Positions 8,277-15,331 of a DNA stretch of 54,965 bases are shown here, piece after piece. The DNA is from Planctomycetota bacterium (GTDB lineage: Bacteria > Planctomycetota > PLA2). Within the stretch, counting starts at the first letter, position 1. Every line of letters begins with the position of its first letter. The translations under genes and the position numbers were made by a program. Location of the stretch: NCBI GenBank assembly GCA_021776785.1, contig JAJFFF010000034.1, forward strand, positions 1 to 54,965, in the 5' to 3' direction. The notes under the pieces are model-generated. The model made no database searches and was not told the origin of the DNA. It worked only from the letters and a program-made list of their open reading frames with translations.

Positions 8277-9245
8277 CTACACAAACAGGTCGCGCGCAGC
8301 GTAGCTCAGGATCATGTCCGCGCCCGCGCGCTTGATGCCGAGCAACGCCTCGCGCATGGCGGCATCGCCGTCGAGCCACCCGCGCTCGGCGGCCGCGTGC
8401 AGCATCGCGTACTCGCCGCTCACCTGATACGCCGCCACGGGCACGTCCACGGCATCGCGCACGATCGACAAGACGTCGAGGTACGGCATGGCGGGTTTCA
8501 CCATGACCATGTCCGCACCTTCTTCGACATCGAGTTCGACTTCGCGGAGCGCTTCCCGCGCGTTCGCCGCATCCATCTGGTAAGTCTTTTTGTCTCCGTG
8601 TTTGGGCGCGGAGTCCAGCGCGTCGCGGAAGGGTCCGTAAAACGCACTCGCGTACTTGGCCGAGTACGCCAGGATGCACGTGTTCGTGAAACCGTGTTCG
8701 TCGAGCGCGTCGCGAATCGCGGCGACGCGTCCATCCATCATGTCGCTTGGCGCCACGATGTCCGCACCCGCCTGCGCTTGGCTCACAGCCATCGCGCACA
8801 ACACGTCGAGCGTCTCGTCGTTTAAGATCTCGCCGTCTTTCACAATGCCGTCGTGGCCGTCGCTGCTGTAGGGGTCCATGGCGACGTCCGTGATGACGCA
8901 AAGGTCCGGCACCGCCTCTTTGAGGTCGCGCACGGTTCGCTGCAAGAGCCCGTCTTGGTTGACGGACTCGGTGGCCATCGAGTCCTTGCGGCTATCCGGC
9001 AGCGCCGGAAACAAGGCCACGGCGGGGATGCCGGCCGCGAACGCATCGCGCGCTTGCTGGACGAGAAGGTCGCGACTCAACCGACTCACGCCGGGCATCG
9101 AGGCGACCGGGATCGACTCGCCTGTGCCCTCGACAACAAACAGCGGCCAGATGAAGTCGGCCGGGCTCAGGTCGGTCTCGCGTACCATGCGACGGATCGC
9201 ATTCGACTGGCGGTTGCGCCGGGGACGGATGGGAAGACTCCGCAT
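8277..9245 (-). CDS. hemB: Porphobilinogen synthase (delta-aminolevulinic acid dehydratase)
   Basis: 322 aa, normal family length. It condenses two 5-aminolevulinates to porphobilinogen in tetrapyrrole synthesis (cytosol). Visible motifs: N-terminal RPRRNR, Schiff-base lysines in YSAKYAS (Lys197) and MVMVKPA (Lys250), and the metal region TDVAMDPYSSDGHDGIV. The Cys residues of the Zn-type enzyme are replaced by Ala/Asp there, indicating the Mg-type. Its ATG shares two bases with the ATG of the divergent mobA (CATG at 9243-9246), so neither gene has a leader of its own unless a start is misplaced. Confidence 0.96.
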   Translation of the reverse strand: MRSLPIRPRRNRQSNAIRRMVRETDLSPADFIWPLFVVEGTGESIPVASMPGVSRLSRDLLVQQARDAFAAGIPAVALFPALPDSRKDSMATESVNQDGLLQRTVRDLKEAVPDLCVITDVAMDPYSSDGHDGIVKDGEILNDETLDVLCAMAVSQAQAGADIVAPSDMMDGRVAAIRDALDEHGFTNTCILAYSAKYASAFYGPFRDALDSAPKHGDKKTYQMDAANAREALREVELDVEEGADMVMVKPAMPYLDVLSIVRDAVDVPVAAYQVSGEYAMLHAAAERGWLDGDAAMREALLGIKRAGADMILSYAARDLFV

Positions 9246-9843
9246 GAGTGAACACTACCACGCAGCCATCGTGCTTTGCGGCGGCCAATCCCGGCGGATG
9301 GGCCGGGACAAGGCGAGTTTGCCGTTTGGCGACGAGACCTTGCTGGAGCGCACCGTCCGCACCGTCCGCGCCGCGGCCACAGAAATCGTCGTCGTGGGGC
9401 GGCCGGGCCAAGACGTCGCGGGCGATTTTCGCGTCGTGTCCGATGCGGGCGGTGCGCAGGGGCCGATGGCCGGACTCATCGCGGGGCTGCAGGCGGTGAC
9501 GGCGCCGTACGCGTTCTTGACCTCGTGCGACGTCCCGTTCCTGCGGGCGGCGTTCGTGCGCCGCATGCTCGAACTCGCCCCCGGCTTCGACATGGTCGTC
9601 GCCAGGATCGACGGCTATCACATGGTGACGGCGGCGGTGTATGCACAAACGTGCCTGGCGCCGGCGCAGGCCCTCGTCGCGGCGAACCAGTGGCGACCGC
9701 GCCTGCTCGTGGAGAAGGTCCGGACCCGCATCGTCGAAGCGTCGGAGATCGAAGACGTGGACCCCACGCTCGAGAGCTTTCGCAACTGCAATACGCCCGA
9801 GGAGTACGAAGCGGCGCTGCGCGATGCGGGCCACGAAACTTGA
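9244..9843 (+). CDS. mobA: Molybdenum cofactor guanylyltransferase
   Basis: 199 aa. It transfers GMP from GTP to molybdopterin to form the MGD form of the cofactor, which formate dehydrogenase needs. Motifs: AAIVLCGGQSRRMGRDKASLPFG at residues 7-29 (nucleotide-binding loop), GPMAGLIAGL, and TSCDVPFL (metal-binding Asp). The ATG at 9244 is forced because the signature begins seven residues later. It is followed 32 bp downstream by the fused NuoE-NuoF gene. Confidence 0.94.
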   Translation: MSEHYHAAIVLCGGQSRRMGRDKASLPFGDETLLERTVRTVRAAATEIVVVGRPGQDVAGDFRVVSDAGGAQGPMAGLIAGLQAVTAPYAFLTSCDVPFLRAAFVRRMLELAPGFDMVVARIDGYHMVTAAVYAQTCLAPAQALVAANQWRPRLLVEKVRTRIVEASEIEDVDPTLESFRNCNTPEEYEAALRDAGHET

Positions 9844-9875
9844 ACCCGAGTTTGGTCTATACTCCGGGCCGCCCT

Positions 9876-11432
9876 ATGAACCTCATCGAAGAGCTCTACT
9901 CCTTACAAGACGCCCACGGATTTTTGCGCGACTCCGATCTGCGCGCTCTGTCGGCGCGCACGAAAGTCCCGCTCTACGAGATCCAAGGCGTGGCCACGTT
10001 TTATCCGCACTTTCGGCGGACAGCGCCGCCGCTGGTCCACGTGGCCGTGTGCCGCGACCTGAGCTGCCAGATGCGCGACGGCGGGCGCGCGCGTGAAGCG
10101 TTGCGCGCGTTGTGCGACAGCCGGGAGGGCGTCGAGTTTCACGAGGTGTCGTGCCTCGGCCGCTGCGAATGCGCGCCGGCGGCGGCCGTGAACGAGATTC
10201 CGGTCGACATGGCGGACGCGCCGGCGTTCATCGAAAACCCGACCAAGCTTCCCGACAACGAGCCGACGAAGACGCCGCGCGCGTGGGGCTGCGATCCCTA
10301 TCCGGACGCGGCGTCGCGTTACGGCGTGTTGCGCGATGCGCTCAAAGAGCCCGCGGACTGGGACGCCATGATCCAGACGATCTTGGATTCCGGCCTGCGC
10401 GGCATGGGCGGCGCCGGATTTCCGACTGGTCTCAAGTGGAAGATTGTGCGCGCCGAAGCAGCGGAGCCGAAGTACGTCATTTGCAACGCCGACGAGTCCG
10501 AACCGGGCACGTTCAAAGATCGCGTGATCTTGGAAGAGCTCCCGCACCTCGTGATCGAAGGGATGATCCTCGGCGCGATGGCGATCGGCGCGGAGAAAGG
10601 TTGGATTTACGTGCGTCACGAGTACGCCAAGGAAACGACGGCGATGCGCCGTGCGATTCGCGAGGCGTATGCGGCGGGCGTGTTGGGCGATGACGTGTGC
10701 GGCACGGGTCAGCGGTTCGACCTTGACGTGTTTGTTTCGCCGGGCGGGTACATCCTCGGCGAAGAGACCGCACTTCTCGAAGCGTTGGAAGGCAAGCGTG
10801 GCGAGCCGCGCAACAAGCCGCCGTATCCCGGGCAGTTCGGCCTGTGGGGCAAGCCGACGTTGATCAACAACGTCGAGACGCTGTCGCAGATTCCGTCGAT
10901 CCTGCGCACCGGCGCGCACAAGTACAAGTTCTTCTCGGTGAGCGGTGACGTTGCCGAGCCGGGTGTGCATGAAGTGGCCGCGGGCGAAACTAAACTCAGT
11001 GATCTGATCGAGCTCTGCGGCGGTATGCGCGACGGCAAGAAGCTGCAGGCGTTTTTGCCCGGCGGCGCGAGCACGGGGTTCTTGAGCGCCCAGCACAAAA
11101 ACATCGTGATGGACTGGAAACCGCTCCAGGCCGCGGGCAGCGCGCTTGGGTCGGGCGCGGTCGTGATCGTGAGCGAGGGGCGCGACATGCTGGCGTTGGC
11201 CCGCAACATCACGGCGTTTTTCCGCAACGAGTCGTGCGGCAAGTGCGTGCCGTGTCGCATCGGGACCGAAAAAGCGGTCACGATGATCGACGGCGGCGAT
11301 CCGGAGCAGTTGGCGCGCATGGGTGAGCTGCACGAGACGCTGCTTGAAACGTCAATTTGCGGCTTGGGGCAGGCGGCGTTGATCCCCATTCAAAGCGTGC
11401 TCAAACACTTCCACGACGCCGACGCGGAGTAA
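9876..11432 (+). CDS. fdhB: NAD-dependent formate dehydrogenase diaphorase subunit (NuoE-NuoF fusion)
   Basis: 518 aa. Residues 1-125 are a NuoE-like thioredoxin-fold [2Fe-2S] domain with Cys59, Cys64, Cys93 and Cys97 (C-x4-C ... C-x3-C). Residues about 150-518 are NuoF: GMGGAGFPTGLKWK (NAD/FMN site), CNADESEPGTFKDR, GAYICGEETAL-type GGYILGEETALLE, and the [4Fe-4S] motif SCGKCVPCRIGT (Cys454, 457, 460) with Cys495. The fusion passes electrons from the catalytic subunit at 15268 to NAD+ via FMN. It is separated from that subunit by about 3.8 kb carrying regulatory and cofactor genes. ATG 9876 starts the NuoE helical bundle directly. Confidence 0.92.
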   Translation: MNLIEELYSLQDAHGFLRDSDLRALSARTKVPLYEIQGVATFYPHFRRTAPPLVHVAVCRDLSCQMRDGGRAREALRALCDSREGVEFHEVSCLGRCECAPAAAVNEIPVDMADAPAFIENPTKLPDNEPTKTPRAWGCDPYPDAASRYGVLRDALKEPADWDAMIQTILDSGLRGMGGAGFPTGLKWKIVRAEAAEPKYVICNADESEPGTFKDRVILEELPHLVIEGMILGAMAIGAEKGWIYVRHEYAKETTAMRRAIREAYAAGVLGDDVCGTGQRFDLDVFVSPGGYILGEETALLEALEGKRGEPRNKPPYPGQFGLWGKPTLINNVETLSQIPSILRTGAHKYKFFSVSGDVAEPGVHEVAAGETKLSDLIELCGGMRDGKKLQAFLPGGASTGFLSAQHKNIVMDWKPLQAAGSALGSGAVVIVSEGRDMLALARNITAFFRNESCGKCVPCRIGTEKAVTMIDGGDPEQLARMGELHETLLETSICGLGQAALIPIQSVLKHFHDADAE

Positions 11433-11440
11433 CGACGGCG

Positions 11441-12235
11441 ATGGACTACCGCGAGTTTGCCGCGCCGCCGCCGCTCCGCACGATTGTGCAGTGCATGTGG
11501 ACCTTGCGGGCGGACGCGTGCGACGAGCAGTGCATTGTGCCGGATGGCCGCAGCGAACTCATTGTGTCGCGCGGCGATCCGGTGCGCGATCTCGATTCCG
11601 GCGAGTTGCAACCGCGCGTCATGCTGGCTGGGCAGTTGGAGCGCGCGATGCGCATTGCGCCCACAGGTGTTGTGGACTTAGTCGGCGTGCGTTTTCGGCC
11701 GCACGGCTTGCGGGCGCTGATCGATGCGCCGGCCCAGGAGTGGACCGGGCGTCGCGTGGATCTGACCGGCGCCCATCGTCGCTTGGCCCGCGAACTCGTC
11801 GGCGCGGATGAAGCTCGCATTGTCGATGTGCTGGCGACGCACATGGACGCGCCGCGCGTGCACCGACACGCCCACGCGGACACCGCCGCCGCGATTGCGG
11901 CGATCGCGCGTGGGCGCGGCGTGACGCCCGTCGCCACGATTGCGCAAATGCTGGCGATGCATCCGCGGCGCCTGGAGCGTTCGTTTCAACGCGATGTGGG
12001 CATTGCGCCGAAGACACTCTCGCGCATCGTGCGGCTGCAGCACACGATCCACCATGTCGAGGCGACCGCGCGCTTGGACGGCGCGGCCACCGCCGCCGCG
12101 TGCGGCTACTCCGATCAGAGCCATTTGATCCGTGAGTTTCGCGCGCTGGTGGGAATGACTCCGGGTCGTTACTTCGCCACAGAGCACCCGCTCGCCGACC
12201 TTCTGGCGGGTGTGTCGGAAACGTCCAATCCCTAG
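11441..12235 (+). CDS. AraC-family transcriptional regulator
   Basis: 264 aa, 8 bp after the diaphorase gene, so probably in the same transcript. Residues 1-110 resemble the DUF6597 sensor domain common in this type (FAAPPPLRTIVQCMW, VPDGRSELIVSRG, DLVGVRFRPHGLRAL). Residues about 165-250 form the two-helix-turn-helix AraC DNA-binding domain (MLAMHPRRLERSFQRDVGIAPK, then CGYSDQSHLIREFRALVGMTPGRY). Its position inside the formate dehydrogenase region suggests, but does not prove, local control. Effector unknown. Confidence 0.9.
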   Translation: MDYREFAAPPPLRTIVQCMWTLRADACDEQCIVPDGRSELIVSRGDPVRDLDSGELQPRVMLAGQLERAMRIAPTGVVDLVGVRFRPHGLRALIDAPAQEWTGRRVDLTGAHRRLARELVGADEARIVDVLATHMDAPRVHRHAHADTAAAIAAIARGRGVTPVATIAQMLAMHPRRLERSFQRDVGIAPKTLSRIVRLQHTIHHVEATARLDGAATAAACGYSDQSHLIREFRALVGMTPGRYFATEHPLADLLAGVSETSNP

Positions 12236-12261
12236 CGCGCGTCGTTGGCTACGCTGGGGAG

Positions 12262-12747
12262 ATGATGCGTACTCTTGCTCTCTCTCTCGTTTTCTTTGTG
12301 TTGTCCGTCGCCGTCGCCGAAGAGGCCAAAAGGCCGAGCGGCGAGGAACAACTGGCTCAGATGACGTGGCTTGCCGGCAATTGGCAGGGCAAGATGTGGG
12401 GCGGGACGTTTTCTGCGTACTACGCCAAGCCGAGCGACGGCAAACTGTTGAGCTACAGTCAACTCCGCGCCGACGGCACCGTGCGCTTTTACGAGTTTGA
12501 GGTGTTCTCGGCGGAAGGCGGCAAGGTCACGGTCATTCCGCATCCCGGCGGCAAGCGTGCGAAGAAATTCACGCTGACCGAGATGGGCAAGGCCAAAGCC
12601 GTGTTTGAGAATCCGCGCAATGACTTTCCGACGCGGATTGTTTACGAGCGCGTCGCGCCCGACCGTCTGGTGATCACGCTTACGGATCCGCACAACGAGA
12701 GCGACAAGAAAGAAGTCTTCGACCTAAAAGCGATCGCGAAGAAGTAG
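12262..12747 (+). CDS. Exported DUF6265-like protein
   Basis: 161 aa with signal peptide ending at VAVAEEA. The body begins with MTWLAGNWQGK and continues with FYEFEVFSAEGGKVTVIPHPGG and NDFPTRIVYER, a pattern I associate with DUF6265, a small secreted beta-barrel resembling lipocalin/FABP folds. Ligand and role unknown. It sits between the AraC regulator and the moaD-like gene on the same strand. ATG 12262 and ATG 12265 are equally possible starts. Confidence 0.75.
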   Translation: MMRTLALSLVFFVLSVAVAEEAKRPSGEEQLAQMTWLAGNWQGKMWGGTFSAYYAKPSDGKLLSYSQLRADGTVRFYEFEVFSAEGGKVTVIPHPGGKRAKKFTLTEMGKAKAVFENPRNDFPTRIVYERVAPDRLVITLTDPHNESDKKEVFDLKAIAKK

Positions 12748-12773
12748 CCGCCGGGCCCCGGTATGCTGAGGCC

Positions 12774-13037
12774 GTGGTGCGAATCGAGCTGTACGGCGTC
12801 GCGCGTGTTCGCGCGCAAACCGAATGCGTGGAAGTTGAAGCGACAAGCGTGCGCGAAGCGCTCTGCGAACTTGCGCGGACCGTGCCGTCTCTGGCGCCGG
12901 AAATCGTGACGACAACAGGCGAGCTCGGAGCGGGCTACTTGGTGTCGCGCAACGGCAAGCGCTTCGACAAAAGCGCCGCCGGGACCTTAAGCCCCGGAGA
13001 CGTTTTGTTGCTACTCAGCGCGCAAGCGGGCGGCTAG
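12774..13037 (+). CDS. moaD: MoaD/ThiS-like sulfur carrier protein
   Basis: 87 aa from GTG 12774 (TGAGG 6 nt upstream). Beta-grasp ubiquitin-like fold: VRIELYGVARVRAQ at the start, VREALCELA helix, and LSPGDVLLLLSAQAGG at the end. The free C-terminal Gly-Gly is the thiocarboxylation site. It supplies sulfur for molybdopterin dithiolene formation. Such MoaD-like genes often sit next to tungsten aldehyde oxidoreductases, and the AOR gene lies about 600 bp downstream. MoeB at 40850 could adenylate it. The stop shares CTAG with the convergent membrane protein gene. Confidence 0.88.
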   Translation: MVRIELYGVARVRAQTECVEVEATSVREALCELARTVPSLAPEIVTTTGELGAGYLVSRNGKRFDKSAAGTLSPGDVLLLLSAQAGG

Positions 13038-13570
13038 TTCGACGGCTTGAGGATGGCGGCCAGCGGGATGCCCGCGATGGCCCACGTCGCGACGGTGTCG
13101 ATCGCTTTCCACATCGAGTAGTCGTCGGGGAAGTGGAACCAGTTCCAGTAGATGCCGTCCCCGGCAACCGCCACGAACGCTCCGCAGCCGGCGACGAAGA
13201 GGAAGCGACCGAAGAAGTTGCCGATCCGCGCGGCGGAAAGAAGGAGCGCGAGAATCAAGGCGCCGAGAAAACAGATGCCGAAACCCTTCGCCATCGCCAC
13301 TCCCATCGCCGGCCCGCCGCCTTTGTGGTGAACGACAAATGTGAGCGGCCCGTCCGCGTACCGCTTCTTCATCGCTTCGGATTCCCACTCCTCTTGCGTT
13401 GCCGCGTGCGGGGTCATGTAGGCGCCGCTTTCCACCGGAGCCATGGCTGCGGTCACGGCGGCCGCCGCCGGATTTTTCTCGATGGGCACGAGGTGGAGCA
13501 TGGACCAAGACACCCATCCGAATAAGAACGCGGCGGCACCGCCGGCCAGGGAAGCAAGAATGATTTTCAT
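13034..13570 (-). CDS. Multi-pass membrane protein of unknown function
   Basis: 178 aa. ATG 13570 begins the first hydrophobic helix (MKIILASLAGGAAAFLFGWVS); the longer frame upstream overlaps the AOR gene and was rejected. Four membrane segments are visible (residues 5-22, about 100-120, 130-150, 155-172) with a roughly 60-residue soluble loop between the first two. It resembles small DUF-type integral proteins. It lies on the strand opposite to all its neighbours, inside the formate dehydrogenase/AOR region. Confidence 0.7.
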   Translation of the reverse strand: MKIILASLAGGAAAFLFGWVSWSMLHLVPIEKNPAAAAVTAAMAPVESGAYMTPHAATQEEWESEAMKKRYADGPLTFVVHHKGGGPAMGVAMAKGFGICFLGALILALLLSAARIGNFFGRFLFVAGCGAFVAVAGDGIYWNWFHFPDDYSMWKAIDTVATWAIAGIPLAAILKPSN

Positions 13571-13624
13571 AGCTCCGCCAGCATACGGATTTCGGATGCG
13601 AAGCGACCGGTAGAATCGGCGGCT

Positions 13625-15331
13625 ATGCCTCCCGGCCGCCACGGCGCTTACCTGCGCATCGACTTGACGCGGGGGACTGCCGTATCTGTCCCGATTCCGG
13701 ATGCCGTCGCGCACGACTTCTTGGGTGGTGTCGGGCTGGGCACATGGATTTTGCGGGAAGAGGGCGGCGCGCAGGCGGACCCGCTGAGCCCCGACGCGCC
13801 GCTCGTGTTTGCGCTGTCGCCGTTTGTCGGGACGCCACTCACGACGTCGGCCAAGTTTGCCGTGTGCGCGCGTTCACCACTCACGGGCTTTTTGTCCGAC
13901 GCGATCTCGTCAAGTCACTTTGCCATCGCTGCGAAGCAAGCGGGGTTTGACGCCTACGTTTTGGTGGGGCGCGCGGACGAGTGGACGCGCGTGGTCGTCG
14001 ACAACGGCGAGATCTCTTTGGAGAGTGCTGCGGATCTCTGCGGGAAGCCGGCGCACGCGTGCGAGCGCGACGGGTTTCGAACGGCCGCGATCGGTGTCGC
14101 GGGTGAGAACCTCGTGCGTTATGCCACGATCAGCAACGACGGCCGTCATGCGGGACGTGGTGGGCTCGGCACGGTGATGGGAAGCAAGCGCGTCAAAGCG
14201 TTCTCGGTGCGCGGATCCAAACGCGTCCCGGTCGCGGACCCACGCGGCGTCGTGGCCGCCGCGCGCGCGTTGTCCGAAGCGAGTTTGGGGCCCGCGACGG
14301 CGAAGTATCGTGAGCTCGGAACGATCGCCAACGTGTTGGCGTTTAACCGCCTCAACACGTTGCCGACGCGCAACTTTCAAGATGGAACGTTTGACGCTGC
14401 TCCTTCGATCAGCGCGGAAGCGTTGCACGAGATGGATCGCGTGGGGCGAACGTCGTGCGCGGCGTGCACGATCGGGTGCGAGCACGTGTTCGCCGCGCCG
14501 AGCGGGAAAAACGTGCGCCTCGAGTATGAGTCGTTGTTCGCGCTCGGATCGCTCCTCGGTATCGACGATCGCGGCGCGGTGCTGGAAGCCGCGCGGCTCT
14601 GTGACGATCTCGGGATCGACACGATTTCGGTCGGGGGAACGCTGGCGTTTGCCATGGAGTCGGACCGATTCGACCTCGAGTTTGGCCAGGGCGGCCAGGT
14701 GCTGACTTGGATTGAAGACATCGCGCATCGTCGCGGCGCAGGCGACGCTTTGGCCGAAGGATCGCGCCGCGCGGCCGCCGCCGTGGGGCAGCCCGAGCTC
14801 GCGATGCACGTCAAGGGCTTGGAGATGCCGGGCTACGACCCCCGCGCGCTGCAGGCGACGGCGCTCGGCTTGGCGGTGGCCACGCGGGGCGCCGATCACA
14901 ACCGTTCGGGCGCGTATGAGCTCGACTTCTCGTCGGAAAGTGACCGCCTCGACTATCGCCCCGAGGACGCCAAAAAGGTGATTGCCATCGAAGATCGCAA
15001 CGCCGTCATCGATTCGCTGATTCTCTGCAAATTTCTTCGCGGTGTTTTTGGCGATTTCGGCGCCGAAGCGGGGGAGCTTTATCGCCTCGTCACAGGTCGC
15101 TCGATTGACCTCCTTGCAGCCGGAGCGCGCATCTGTGCCCTGCGGCGTGTGTTTAACGAAGAGGCCGGCTGGCGGCGCGAGGACGACGATCTTCCGGAGC
15201 GCTTCCTCAAAGGCGCGTTGTCGCGCACGAAGTTGGCCGATATGATTGCCCACTACTACAAAGCAAGATGCTGGACACCTCAGGGCAAAGTTCCGAGTCG
15301 ACTGCAACGGCAGTTGAGACTCTCACGTTAA
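13625..15331 (+). CDS. aor: Aldehyde:ferredoxin oxidoreductase family tungsten/molybdenum enzyme
   Basis: 568 aa, near the family's ~600. It oxidises aldehydes to carboxylic acids with a bis-pterin W (or Mo) centre and one [4Fe-4S] cluster. Visible: LRIDLTRG start, FLGGVGLGTWIL, AGRGGLGTVMGSKRVKA (pterin-binding), cluster cysteines C278-x2-C281-x3-C285 and Cys468 preceded by a conserved Asp five residues earlier (DSLILC), EYES, and RGADHNRSGAYE. Preceded by the moaD-like gene and overlapping fdhA by 64 bp, so cotranscription with formate dehydrogenase is likely. Physiological substrate unknown. Confidence 0.93.
   Translation: MPPGRHGAYLRIDLTRGTAVSVPIPDAVAHDFLGGVGLGTWILREEGGAQADPLSPDAPLVFALSPFVGTPLTTSAKFAVCARSPLTGFLSDAISSSHFAIAAKQAGFDAYVLVGRADEWTRVVVDNGEISLESAADLCGKPAHACERDGFRTAAIGVAGENLVRYATISNDGRHAGRGGLGTVMGSKRVKAFSVRGSKRVPVADPRGVVAAARALSEASLGPATAKYRELGTIANVLAFNRLNTLPTRNFQDGTFDAAPSISAEALHEMDRVGRTSCAACTIGCEHVFAAPSGKNVRLEYESLFALGSLLGIDDRGAVLEAARLCDDLGIDTISVGGTLAFAMESDRFDLEFGQGGQVLTWIEDIAHRRGAGDALAEGSRRAAAAVGQPELAMHVKGLEMPGYDPRALQATALGLAVATRGADHNRSGAYELDFSSESDRLDYRPEDAKKVIAIEDRNAVIDSLILCKFLRGVFGDFGAEAGELYRLVTGRSIDLLAAGARICALRRVFNEEAGWRREDDDLPERFLKGALSRTKLADMIAHYYKARCWTPQGKVPSRLQRQLRLSR

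Noticed and set aside
9276..9875. N-terminal extension of the NuoE-NuoF fusion
   Set aside because: It is an Arg-rich shadow of mobA; the NuoE domain begins at ATG 9876.
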